NCBI GenBank assembly: GCA_018269075.1
Contig: JAFDVJ010000078.1
Location: 9,046 to 73,045, forward strand
Source: Acidobacteriota bacterium
GTDB lineage: Bacteria; Acidobacteriota; Blastocatellia; Pyrinomonadales; Pyrinomonadaceae
Direction: 5' to 3'
DNA: 64,000 nt
In this document: positions 46,265 to 54,202 of the stretch, piece after piece
How positions within the stretch are numbered: the first letter of the stretch is position 1
How the letters are laid out: every line of letters begins with the position of its first letter
Translations under genes and position numbers: made by a program
The notes under the pieces: model-generated
Databases searched by the model: none
Seen by the model: only the letters and a program-made list of their open reading frames with translations
What the model was told of the DNA's origin: nothing

Positions 46265-47092
46265 ATGACCACGGTGACAGGCTACCAAACGGGCAAGTTC
46301 GGCACGATGTCCACCTATTTCCAGATCGACGACATCTGGAAATCGCGGACGGGCAAAGGTGTCGGCGTCGCCGTCATCGACAGCGGGATCGACCAGACTC
46401 ATCCCGATCTGAGCGGCAAGATCCTCGAAGCCGTCGAAGCCCGTCACGAAAACAAACGCGTCCTTTTCGTCGCCTCGGACGCCGGCGATTCGGCCGGCCA
46501 CGGAACGGCCTGCGCGGGCATCATCTCGAAGATCGCCCCCGACGCGCGTTTTCACAGCATCCGCGTGCTCGGCGCGGGCGGGCTCGGCGACGGCCAGAGC
46601 TTTCTGGCCGGGCTCGAATACGCGATCAAGCAGCGTTACCGGCTGATCAACTTGAGTCTCGGCACGACCAAGCCGCAGTTTTTCGCGCCGCTTCACGATC
46701 TGCTCGACCGCGCCTATCAGGCGGGCTGCATCGTCGTCGCGGCGGCCAACAATCTGCCGCAGCCGAGCTTTCCGTCGGTTTTTTCGTCCTCGCTGATCTC
46801 GGTCTCGAAATCGACCGAAACCGACCCGTTTCATTTCGGATTTCGTTACGGCGAGGTGATCGAGCTGACCGCCCCCGGCGTCAACGTCCGGACGGCGTGG
46901 CCCGGCGGCGGTTATAAAAGCCTGACGGGCAACAGCTTTGCCTGCCCGCATATCGTCGGGATCATCGCTCTTTTGCTCGAAACCTATCCCAACCTGACGC
47001 CTTTTCAGGTAAAATCAGCGCTCTATGCGATCGCCCGCGAAAACCTCGAGGAAAACCGGCCCGTTGAAAACAACGAGGGCGAAAGCGTCTGA
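46265..47092 (+). CDS. Intracellular-type S8 (subtilisin) serine protease
   Basis: A 275-residue protease with the full catalytic triad: Asp in GVAVIDSGIDQTHPDL, His in SAGHGTACAGII and Ser in TGNSFACPHIVGIIALL. The oxyanion Asn is in VVAAANNLPQPS. There is no signal peptide and almost no propeptide, so it looks like an intracellular subtilisin or one controlled by the adjacent GAF protein rather than a secreted enzyme. It is the downstream member of the GAF-S8 pair and converges on the small gene at 47270. Confidence 0.93.
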   Translation: MTTVTGYQTGKFGTMSTYFQIDDIWKSRTGKGVGVAVIDSGIDQTHPDLSGKILEAVEARHENKRVLFVASDAGDSAGHGTACAGIISKIAPDARFHSIRVLGAGGLGDGQSFLAGLEYAIKQRYRLINLSLGTTKPQFFAPLHDLLDRAYQAGCIVVAAANNLPQPSFPSVFSSSLISVSKSTETDPFHFGFRYGEVIELTAPGVNVRTAWPGGGYKSLTGNSFACPHIVGIIALLLETYPNLTPFQVKSALYAIARENLEENRPVENNEGESV

Positions 47093-47269
47093 TTTCGCGT
47101 CAAAATCAAGATTATTCCGTGTAATGTCCGGGCGGAGTCGGCGACGTTGTTCGTCCTCGTAAGTTGTTCCTTGCCTTCCGATATGAATCGTTTCGGGTTG
47201 ACGCGCGGCTTTCTCGATCGAAAGCGCCGAACAGCCAGCGATGAACGACGAACGATTTTCTTCGAAATC

Positions 47270-47485
47270 TTAATCGGGAAACTCGCGGAGAAACAGCACG
47301 ACGCGGCGGGCTTCTTCTTCGGTCAGAACGAACGAGGTGCGGTCTTTCAAAACGAGATAGGGCGGGATGTATTCGTTGCCCCGGTCGGAGACCAGAAAAA
47401 TTCCCTCGTTGACGAATTTTTCGATTTCCCGGCGTGTAATGGGACGATCCTTGATGAGGATCGTCGGTTGTTCAGTTTTGTTCAT
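47270..47485 (-). CDS. Small conserved-looking protein of unknown function
   Basis: A 71-residue protein from ATG 47483-47485; the frame extends to 47632 without convincing sequence. Sequence: NKTEQPTILIKDRPITRREIE, then FVNEGIFLVSDRGNEYIPPYLVL, and a C-terminal helix LTEEEARRVVLFLREFPD. The pattern is beta-beta-alpha with few charged clusters, and no family is recognised. A TATAAT element on the reverse strand about 30 nt upstream (47522-47527) is a good -10. The gene is single, between the S8 protease and the M16 pair. Confidence 0.65.
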   Translation of the reverse strand: MNKTEQPTILIKDRPITRREIEKFVNEGIFLVSDRGNEYIPPYLVLKDRTSFVLTEEEARRVVLFLREFPD

Positions 47486-47668
47486 TCCCTTTGTTCGATA
47501 AAATAACCCTTTGCCAAGCATTATAACATTCGCCCGAAGAAAACGCCGACCAATCGCTTTTCGCGACCGAAAAAGCCGAAACCGCCGGCGGACGACAAAC
47601 GCCGCCCGACGTTTTTGCATTTTGAGTTTCAAAATGTTTTTATTGATTTGACGGACTTTATTGGAATT

Positions 47669-48943
47669 ATGACGGAAAAATTTAATCTCGCCCCTTTGAA
47701 ATTGGAAGAATATACGCTCGGCAACGGCCTGCGGGTCGTTTTAAATCAGGATTCGACGATTCCGGTGGTCTCGGTCGCCGTTTACTACGACGTCGGCTCG
47801 CGCAACGAACGCCCCGGCCGGACGGGTTTCGCGCACCTCTTCGAACATATGATGTTTCAGGGTTCGGAAAACGTCCCGAAAGCCGGTCATTTCCAGTTCG
47901 TGATGAAGGCCGGCGGGACGATGAACGGCACGACTTCGTCGGAACGCACCAATTATTATGAGACGCTGCCCGCGAATCAGCTCCCGCTCGCGCTTTGGCT
48001 GGAATCCGACCGGATGCGCGCCCTGGCGGTCACGCAGGAAAACCTCGACAACCAGCGCGAAGCCGTCAAGGAAGAAAAACGGCTCCGCTACGACAATCAG
48101 CCGTACGGTCAGGTTTTCGACCTGATCGCCGAGATGATCTATCAAAATTTCGCCAACGCGCATTCGACGATCGGCTCGATGGAGGATCTCGACGACGCGA
48201 CGGTCGACGACGTCCGCGAATTTTTCCGTGTTTATTACGCGCCGAACAACGCGGTGCTCGTCCTCTCCGGCGCTTTCGACCCGGACGACGCCAAAGCGCT
48301 GATCGAAAGGTTTTTCGGGACGATCCCGGCGCAGCCCGCGCCGCCCGCGCTCGACGTCGCCGAACCGCCCGAAGTCGCCGTCCGCTACCAGGAATACGAA
48401 GATCCGCTCGCGCCGTTTCCGGCCTTTCTGTTCGGCTGGAAGATCCCGCAGCGCCGGACGCCCGAATTCTACGCGCTGTATCTGGCCGGTAAACTGCTCT
48501 ACGACGGCGAAAGCTCGCGGCTTTACCAAAAACTGGTCAAGGGCGACGAATCCGTGATCCAGCTTTTCGGTTTCACCGACGAGCGGCGCGGCCCGTCGAG
48601 CATTTTTATCGGGGCGATCCCGAAACCCGAAAAGGATTTATCGCAGATTCGCGAAGTGATTATGGAAGAGATCCGCGACATCGCCGAAAACGGGCCGACC
48701 GGCGCCGAGATGGAAAAGCTCCAGAATCAACTGTTGAACGACACGATCCGGGCCCGCCAGTCGTCGCTCGCCCGCGCCCAGCAGATCGCCGAATTCGCGC
48801 TCTACGACGGAACCCCGGAATTCGTCAACCGGGAACTTGACGAATTGCTCGCGATCACGGGCGAGATGATCCGCGAAAACGTCGGCCGCTATCTGAACAC
48901 CGAAAACCGGACGCTGCTCGATGTGGTGACGAAAAAGAGCTAG
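47669..48943 (+). CDS. M16 zinc peptidase (insulinase/pitrilysin type), catalytic subunit
   Basis: A 424-residue peptidase. The inverted zinc motif HLFEH is at residues 56-60 in TGFAHLFEHMMFQG, with the distal Glu in the AHSTIGSMEDLDDATVDDV region. The C-terminal half has AIPKPEKDLSQIREVIMEEI and the second M16 domain. Start ATG 47669 gives the compact beginning usual for these processing peptidases. Two-subunit M16B enzymes act as dimers with a non-catalytic partner; that partner is the next gene, 49 bp downstream. No signal peptide is seen. Substrates are likely short peptides. Confidence 0.94.
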   Translation: MTEKFNLAPLKLEEYTLGNGLRVVLNQDSTIPVVSVAVYYDVGSRNERPGRTGFAHLFEHMMFQGSENVPKAGHFQFVMKAGGTMNGTTSSERTNYYETLPANQLPLALWLESDRMRALAVTQENLDNQREAVKEEKRLRYDNQPYGQVFDLIAEMIYQNFANAHSTIGSMEDLDDATVDDVREFFRVYYAPNNAVLVLSGAFDPDDAKALIERFFGTIPAQPAPPALDVAEPPEVAVRYQEYEDPLAPFPAFLFGWKIPQRRTPEFYALYLAGKLLYDGESSRLYQKLVKGDESVIQLFGFTDERRGPSSIFIGAIPKPEKDLSQIREVIMEEIRDIAENGPTGAEMEKLQNQLLNDTIRARQSSLARAQQIAEFALYDGTPEFVNRELDELLAITGEMIRENVGRYLNTENRTLLDVVTKKS

Positions 48944-48992
48944 GAACAATAAAACAAAAGACTCAGGATCAAATAATCGATCAACCAAAATT

Positions 48993-50696
48993 ATGTCAGA
49001 AGATTTTCGTAAAACCGCACCCGCTCCGCTCGCGCCGGTCGCCTTTCATCTTTCGAATCCCCACGAAGAAATCCTCGAAAACGGCCTCAGGCTCGTGATC
49101 TTCGAAGATCCCAAGCTGCCGCTGGTCAGCTTCCGGCTGTTTTTCCGGATGGGCGATTCCGGCGAACCGGCCGACGCGGTCGGTTTGAACTCGGCCCTGA
49201 CGGCGATGCTGTCCGAAGGCACCGAGAATTATTCGTCGCGTCAGTTGGCCGAGGAAATCGAACGCCTCGGGGCGCATTTTTCGGCCAACTCCGGCTCGGA
49301 CACGACCTCGCTTTCGGCCTCTTCGCTCTCGCTTTACACTTCCGACGTTTTGCGGTTGATGGCCGAGATGATCCTGCGGCCGACCTTTCCCGAAGCGGAG
49401 CTCGACCTGTATCGCCGGAACACGGTCGAAGGCCTCAAATTTCAGCGCTCGCAGGCGAATTTTCTGGCCGAGGAACAGGTTTCGCGGATCATATACGGCG
49501 ATCATCCGTATTCGATCGTTTCGCCGAAGGCCGAGGACGTCAATAAACTCACCCGCGAGATGCTGGTCGCCCAGCGCGACCGGGTTTTTATTCCCAACAA
49601 CGGCGTTTTCATCATCGTCGGCGACGTCGAACGCGACCGGGTCGTCAGGGAGATCGAGGAAGTTTTCGCCGGCTGGGAGCCGGGCGAGATCCCGCGATTC
49701 GATTTCCCGCCAATTCCCGAACGGACGGGCCGCAGCCTGACGATCGTCGACCGTAAGGGTTCGGCGCAGGCCAATATCGTGCTCGCCAATCCCGCGTTTG
49801 CCCGGCCGCACGATGATTATTTTCGGGCGATCGTGATGAACCAGATTTTAGGGGCCGGCGCCTCTTCGCGCATCTTTATGAACCTCCGCGAGGAAAAAGG
49901 CTACACATACGGAGCTTATTCGAAATTCGATCTGCGGCGGCTCGGCGGCGCGTTCGAGGCGACCGCCGAAGTCCGCACCGCGGTGACGGCCGATTCGCTC
50001 AAAGAGTTTTTCTACGAGCTCAACCGGATCCGCGACGAACGGGTTCCGGAAAACGAGCTCCGTGACGCCGGTAATTTCCTGACCGGCGTTTTCCCGATCC
50101 GCGCCGAGACGCAGGAAGGCCTGACGAATTTCATCGTCCAGCAGCAGGTTTACCAGCTTCCGGCCGATTATCTGCAGACCTACCGCGAGCGGATCGGCGA
50201 GGTGACGGTCGAAGACGTGGCGACGGCCGCCCGCAAATACGTCCAGCCCGATAAAATGGCGATCGTGATCGTCGGCGACGCCGAGGAAATACTGCCGCAG
50301 GCCCGTGAATACGCATCGGACATCGAGATCTTCGATACCGAGGGCAACCGGCTCGACCCGGCCGATTACGGTCGCCCGAAGGCCGCGCCGGCCGCGGACC
50401 TGACCGGAGAGTGGGATCTGAAGATCGATTTTCAGGGCCAGCAGATCCCGGTTTCGCTCCGGCTTCAGCAAACGGACGGCAAATTGTCCGGCAGTCTCGA
50501 ATCGATGCTCGGCGAAGGCGTGATCGAAAACGGAATCCTGACCGGGACGAGTTTTTCGGCCGTCGCGGTGACCGAGCTGCAGGGCCAAAGGCTGGAGCTC
50601 TCGCTCGAAGGAACGGTCGAAACCGACGGGCTCCGGGGTAGTCTTTCGGCTCCGATGATCCCGATGCCGCTCGATTTTACCGGCCAGAGAAAATAA
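48993..50696 (+). CDS. M16 peptidase, non-catalytic subunit with C-terminal beta domain
   Basis: A 567-residue M16-fold protein. Where the catalytic HxxEH should be it reads DAVGLNSALTAMLSEG, so zinc is not bound. It retains the glycine-rich loop RIFMNLREEKGYTYGAYSKFDLRRLGG of the substrate-binding partner. About residues 465-567 form an extra domain of alternating beta strands (GEWDLKIDFQGQQIPVSLRL, KLSGSLESML, GSLSAPMIPMPLDF), which resembles a small beta-barrel appended to some Acidobacteriota hydrolases. It pairs with the catalytic subunit just upstream. Confidence 0.92.
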   Translation: MSEDFRKTAPAPLAPVAFHLSNPHEEILENGLRLVIFEDPKLPLVSFRLFFRMGDSGEPADAVGLNSALTAMLSEGTENYSSRQLAEEIERLGAHFSANSGSDTTSLSASSLSLYTSDVLRLMAEMILRPTFPEAELDLYRRNTVEGLKFQRSQANFLAEEQVSRIIYGDHPYSIVSPKAEDVNKLTREMLVAQRDRVFIPNNGVFIIVGDVERDRVVREIEEVFAGWEPGEIPRFDFPPIPERTGRSLTIVDRKGSAQANIVLANPAFARPHDDYFRAIVMNQILGAGASSRIFMNLREEKGYTYGAYSKFDLRRLGGAFEATAEVRTAVTADSLKEFFYELNRIRDERVPENELRDAGNFLTGVFPIRAETQEGLTNFIVQQQVYQLPADYLQTYRERIGEVTVEDVATAARKYVQPDKMAIVIVGDAEEILPQAREYASDIEIFDTEGNRLDPADYGRPKAAPAADLTGEWDLKIDFQGQQIPVSLRLQQTDGKLSGSLESMLGEGVIENGILTGTSFSAVAVTELQGQRLELSLEGTVETDGLRGSLSAPMIPMPLDFTGQRK

Positions 50697-50711
50697 CCTT
50701 TCGGCGGCCCG

Positions 50712-51107
50712 TCACGGAAACTGGATGATCGAAAAGGGAATTCCGGCCGGATCGAGAACGACCGCCATTTTCCCGACCCCCGGGGCTTCGAACGGCCCGA
50801 CGCGGATGCTTCCGCCGGACTCGCGGATTTTCTCGACGACCGCGGCGATGTCGTCGACCGCGATGTAGGTCAGCCACGCCGAGGGAATCTTTTCCCAATG
50901 TTCGCCCCAGCATTCGTCGATCTCCATCATACCGCCGACCGGTTTGTCGTGGGCGATGATTTCCTTGTAAACGACCGCCGAATTTTTACTCTGTTCGAGC
51001 TTCCAGCCGAACAGCTTCTGATAAAATTCTTCGGCGGACTTCAGATTTTTGGTATTCAGCTCGCGCCAGCAGATTTGCCCGTGGACGGGCTTTTCGAATT
51101 GTGCCAT
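50712..51107 (-). CDS. VOC (glyoxalase/bleomycin-resistance) family protein
   Basis: A 131-residue VOC protein from ATG 51105-51107. It has one beta-alpha-beta-beta-beta module pair with QICWRELNTKNLKSAEEFYQ, KLFGWKLE, IAVDDIAAVVEKIRESGG and VVLDPAGIPFSIIQ. The metal ligands are usually His/Glu at strand ends; a His occurs at HGQICW and a Glu near the centre. The start codon overlaps the preceding stop by one base (TAATG), so translation is coupled. It is the last of three same-strand genes that include a second VOC protein. Confidence 0.88.
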   Translation of the reverse strand: MAQFEKPVHGQICWRELNTKNLKSAEEFYQKLFGWKLEQSKNSAVVYKEIIAHDKPVGGMMEIDECWGEHWEKIPSAWLTYIAVDDIAAVVEKIRESGGSIRVGPFEAPGVGKMAVVLDPAGIPFSIIQFP

Positions 51108-51595
51108 TAACTTGGGTCCTCCTCGGCGGCCGGTTTCGTAAATTCCATTTCGACCGCCAGCATCTCTTCGCCCTCGGGCGACACGTTGTACATCAGAATT
51201 TTGAAGGAGTTCTCGTTTTCGGGAACGATGATCGTGTTCCAGCCCCAATCCGGGTGATCGGGAACGCTGTAAAATCCCTTAAACAGTATCGTGCCGCCGC
51301 CGTCCATCCGTCCGTCCGAAACCAGAAATTTGTCGCTCAGGTGCCAGGAATCGATCCAGAAAGCCCTGATTATCTCGGTTTCTTCCTCATCGCCGATCAG
51401 CATCAGGCCTTCCTGGATCGTGTCGTCAAAACGCCAGTCGTATTCTATTTTCAGGAACCGGCCGCGGGCGGTCGGCTCGACGACGGCGACCGACGGCGTT
51501 TCGCGGACGGGGTTTTCCGGGATCCAGGTCGTATATAAACGATTGATGCCGCGCCACCGGCCGGTTATTTCGTTCAATTGGGCGGGAATGCTCAT
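51107..51595 (-). CDS. DUF1579-like protein
   Basis: A 162-residue beta-rich protein. The opening LNEITGRWRGINRLYTTWIPENP and the later RGRFLKIEYDWRFDDTIQEGLMLIGDEEETE fit DUF1579 lipocalin-like proteins. In that fold Gly-x-Trp begins the barrel and Tyr/Trp residues line it. Members often appear beside VOC or SRPBCC proteins and may bind small hydrophobic compounds. The stop overlaps the next start (TAATG) and its own start overlaps the previous stop (51592-51595), so all three genes are translationally coupled. Confidence 0.85.
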   Translation of the reverse strand: MSIPAQLNEITGRWRGINRLYTTWIPENPVRETPSVAVVEPTARGRFLKIEYDWRFDDTIQEGLMLIGDEEETEIIRAFWIDSWHLSDKFLVSDGRMDGGGTILFKGFYSVPDHPDWGWNTIIVPENENSFKILMYNVSPEGEEMLAVEMEFTKPAAEEDPS

Positions 51596-52035
51596 CTTGC
51601 CTCTTCTCCTTTCGATTCCGGCTGAATTATGAAAAAGGCGGCGCCGGTCGGGTCTTCGATCTGGCAGAGGCGGCCGACGCCCGGCAGATCGACGGGCGCT
51701 CCGAGAATTCGGCCGCCGGCTTCGACCGCTTCGGCCGCCGTCCGATCGGCGTCATCGACGGCGATGTAGACATTTGAATGCGGTTTCGGTTCGTCCCCGC
51801 CGTTTTTGACGGCGTCGATGTCGAACATCCCGCCGAACGGCTGATGCGGGTCGAGGCCGAATTCGAGATATTGAAATTCCGTGCCGCCGGCTTCGTTTTC
51901 CTGAAACTTCCAGCCGAAAATCTCCGAATAGAAGTTTTTGCAGCTTTCAAGCGGGCGGACGGCAAATTCCGTCCAGCAGAATGCACCGTGATGCCCGGAT
52001 TCGACGGTTTCTTCGAGTTGTTGTTTTTCAGTCAT
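51592..52035 (-). CDS. VOC family protein
   Basis: A 147-residue VOC protein, the first gene of the three. It has HHGAFCWTEFAVRPLESCKNF, EIFGWKFQ, VYIAVDDADRTAAEAVEAGG and CQIEDPTGAAFFIIQ. This parallels the other VOC protein in the operon (about 30-40% identical by eye), so they are probably a duplication flanking a DUF1579 gene. GGGAG lies about 8 nt before ATG 52033-52035. A terminator hairpin for the upstream gene precedes it. Confidence 0.88.
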   Translation of the reverse strand: MTEKQQLEETVESGHHGAFCWTEFAVRPLESCKNFYSEIFGWKFQENEAGGTEFQYLEFGLDPHQPFGGMFDIDAVKNGGDEPKPHSNVYIAVDDADRTAAEAVEAGGRILGAPVDLPGVGRLCQIEDPTGAAFFIIQPESKGEEAR

Positions 52036-52060
52036 CGATTTTTCTCCCTGCTAAAAAAGA

Positions 52061-52101
52061 CGAAAGGTTTGCGGAAAAGATCATTAACCGCAAACCTTTC
52101 G
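52061..52101 (-). terminator. Terminator of the YegP-like gene
   Basis: A 14-bp perfect stem (52061-52074 with 52088-52101) with a 13-nt loop. On the reverse strand it is followed by TCTTTTTT, and the forward direction also gives CCTTTTG. It lies between the YegP and VOC genes. Confidence 0.85.
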
Positions 52102-52148
52102 CCTTTTGTCCCTAAAATACGGGTCGTGGCAAAATCGATTCGAATTTA

Positions 52149-52487
52149 TCAGGCCTGAGTCGTATCGACGATCTCGGCGTCCGGAGCGTTTTTCTGAACC
52201 GATTCGATTCCGTTCTGACAGGCGCCGTCGGAGTTGTACATTTCGCTTCTGCCGATTTCCTGTCCGTTGCCGGCTTTCAGGACGAAATAAGGATCGCCGT
52301 TCTTCGATTCACGCTTTTCAAAACGTCCCGCGTCGGCCGCATTCTTTTTGACCGATTCGATACCGTTTTCCGCTGCCGATTTCGTTTCATACATCTCGCT
52401 GGACAAAATGATCTGTCCATTGCCGGCCTTCAAATTAAAATGAAATTTGCCGCTTGCCGATTGTTTAATTTCAAACTTTCCTGCCAT
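52149..52487 (-). CDS. YegP/DUF1508 family protein, two repeats
   Basis: A 112-residue protein made of two DUF1508 modules. Module 1: GKFHFNLKAGNGQIILSSEMYETKSAAENGIESVKKNA. Module 2: DPYFVLKAGNGQEIGRSEMYNSDGACQNGIESVQKNA. The modules are near-copies, each a three-stranded sheet plus helix. YegP-like proteins are small cytoplasmic proteins of unknown role. GAGAGGA lies about 9 nt upstream. It is a single gene with its own terminator. Confidence 0.94.
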   Translation of the reverse strand: MAGKFEIKQSASGKFHFNLKAGNGQIILSSEMYETKSAAENGIESVKKNAADAGRFEKRESKNGDPYFVLKAGNGQEIGRSEMYNSDGACQNGIESVQKNAPDAEIVDTTQA

Positions 52488-52810
52488 TTTTATTTTCCTC
52501 TCGATTGTGTTTTATTTTGATTGCGGGGCTAATTCGTTTTGCTGTAAAAAACTGAATTTCCGTCAATATAACACAATGCGGTTGAAAATGAAACGGCCGC
52601 TGTCATTGATGCGGTTTCAATTTTCGATCGACGGATTCCGGAATGTTTGATTTGAAATTCGGAACCCGCCGTTCGAAATTGTCCTAAAATATGGGTGAGG
52701 ATTGAGTTGTGAGTGAGGTGATAAAGCTTTATGGAGAAAGCAGACGGTATTTCACAACTCAACCAACCGTTGACGAGCCGGCGGAACCGTTAGACCGCCG
52801 GCTCGTCGAT
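52488..52810. other. Intergenic region with nested palindromes downstream of the SWIM-Rad52 gene
   Basis: No coding region was found in this 323 bp. It contains TTGAGTTGTGA (52702-52712) and its exact reverse complement (52752-52762) around a 39-bp loop holding the palindrome ATAAAGCTTTAT (52721-52732). A 13-bp GC hairpin (52772-52784 with 52795-52807) ends 3 bp before the Rad52 stop codon. None has a good U-tract. Confidence 0.6.
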
Positions 52811-54097
52811 TCAGCTCGCGCGCCGCATCGGCACGTTCGCTTCGGATTCCTGGCTCTTCTGCAGATCCTGCAAGTGCTGGATCAGCGAAGAAGCCGCTTT
52901 TTTCGAGAGTTCGTCGGTTTTGCACTGCATCACCGTGTTGCATTCGACGTCCGGATCGACGCCGATCTCGCGGGCGATCGCGCGGATCATCCCGAGCTGT
53001 TTCGCGGTCACGAGATCCGACAGCGAGCGGGCGATCGGATTGGCCGGGTAGCCGCCGTTGTCGTTCGGCGGCGGCACCGAACCGTCGCGCTCGATGGCGT
53101 CGGATTCGCGTTTGTAAAGATCGCGGGCGATGCCGAATTTGACGGCCGCGCGTTTGAGCGCGTCGTGCTCGGCCTTTTTGATCCCGAGCTCGCTGTCGGC
53201 GACGCCGGTGCCGATGCCTTCGCGCGTCACGCCGTCGATCGTGATCGCGACCGTGACGGTGAAGATATCGCCGATCGCGCGCATATCCTTGACCGTGTGC
53301 GACCAGTTCGGCGCGTGCTGATCGAGGATGTCGGCGACCGTGTGCCATTCGACGTAGTCGACGTAGTGTGCGTTGCCGTTGCGGTCGCGCCAGCCTTCGC
53401 GCTGCTTGACGAGATTCGGATCGACGTTTTTCCGCAGCTCTTTCAGGGTCGACGTAAAATTCAAAACGTTGTTCGGCGCGTCGAAATTCGCGGCCGCTTC
53501 TTCCGCCGTCATAAACGGCATTTCTCTCAAAGTTTCCTGTGTCATTTTGATTTCTCCTTGTGTGTTCGCAAGCTGCCGATTTTCGGCCTCGACTGCTTCG
53601 GAGAGTCCATTTTCCGAAGCATCCGCCGAAAATTCGACATTCTTCTGTTCGCCATCTTCGGACAGTTCGATGGCGGATTGCGGATTGCGGATTTCGGAAT
53701 GGTTAATTTCGTGATCCGCGTTTCGCGTTTCCGCATCGAAAGATGACTCAGTTGCGCTTTTGTCTTCCGAAACCATCACGACCTCGGTCTTGACCTCGAT
53801 CGTCGGTTTCGTGACCGGTTCGGTATTCTTGGCGACCAGCGCGTATTTGACCGCGAGGATATGTTCGCACCGAAAAGCCGAATCCGTGACAGCCGCTTCT
53901 TCAAACTCCAGACAATTGCAACGGATCTTGCCGGCCTGATCACGCCAGACTTCATAGGATGTCTGTTTGCCGCGCAGGCTCGGCGTCGAAACGCGAAACC
54001 GGTCGTTCTCGCGATTGACCAAACCCATCGCCGCGATCGAGCGGGCGCGTTTTTCACGTTTCTCCGTTGAATTTTTTTCTACTGCCAATGCTGTCAT
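52811..54097 (-). CDS. SWIM zinc-finger and Rad52-type single-strand annealing protein
   Basis: A 428-residue protein from ATG 54095-54097 (GGGAG 10 nt upstream). Residues 48-82 are a SWIM zinc finger: Cys60, Cys62, Cys77 and His79 in CxCx14CxH spacing (IRCNC...RCEHILAVKYAL). An acidic, low-complexity linker follows (about 95-185). A Rad52/Rad22-type annealing domain (about 212-332) comes next, with LNFTSTLKELRKNVDPNLV, VEWHTVADILDQHAP, GIGTGVADSELGIKKAEHDALKRAAVKFGIARDLYK. A C-terminal helical module ends it (LVTAKQLGMIRAIAREIGVD). Rad52-type proteins anneal ssDNA in recombination. An internal Met185 with AAGGAG 8 nt upstream could yield a 244-residue Rad52-only form. Confidence 0.88.
   Translation of the reverse strand: MTALAVEKNSTEKREKRARSIAAMGLVNRENDRFRVSTPSLRGKQTSYEVWRDQAGKIRCNCLEFEEAAVTDSAFRCEHILAVKYALVAKNTEPVTKPTIEVKTEVVMVSEDKSATESSFDAETRNADHEINHSEIRNPQSAIELSEDGEQKNVEFSADASENGLSEAVEAENRQLANTQGEIKMTQETLREMPFMTAEEAAANFDAPNNVLNFTSTLKELRKNVDPNLVKQREGWRDRNGNAHYVDYVEWHTVADILDQHAPNWSHTVKDMRAIGDIFTVTVAITIDGVTREGIGTGVADSELGIKKAEHDALKRAAVKFGIARDLYKRESDAIERDGSVPPPNDNGGYPANPIARSLSDLVTAKQLGMIRAIAREIGVDPDVECNTVMQCKTDELSKKAASSLIQHLQDLQKSQESEANVPMRRAS
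53670..53697 (-). repeat. Four tandem heptamers inside the SWIM-Rad52 linker
   Basis: Four 7-bp units (ATGGCGG, ATTGCGG, ATTGCGG, ATTTCGG) in frame within the linker, encoding SEIRNPQSAI-like residues 134-143. The unit matches the intergenic ATTTCGG arrays at 6160, 57135 and 62710. Confidence 0.75.
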
Positions 54098-54113
54098 TAT
54101 TTTTCTCCCAAAA

Positions 54114-54152
54114 TTGGCTCCGTTTATCGGAAACTCCAATAAACGGAGCCAA
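54114..54152 (-). promoter_or_regulatory. Leader hairpin directly upstream of the SWIM-Rad52 ribosome-binding site
   Basis: A perfect 14-bp stem (54114-54127 with 54139-54152) and 11-nt loop in the 5' untranslated region, ending a few bases before GGGAG. It could control translation or act as an attenuator (TTTT follows it on the reverse strand). Confidence 0.6.
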
Positions 54153-54186
54153 AATTACTATGTTCACATCCGATAAAACGATCCTC

Positions 54187-54202
54187 GTTTCATCTATGAA
54201 AC
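54187..54202. promoter_or_regulatory. Palindromic operator at the SWIM-Rad52 start site
   Basis: GTTTCAT-CT-ATGAAAC is a perfect 7-bp inverted repeat. It sits immediately after the -10 element of the Rad52 promoter, covering the predicted start site. Half-sites TGAAAC recur at 54235-54240 and 54276-54281 near the XRE promoter. The XRE protein is the natural candidate binder. Confidence 0.6.
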
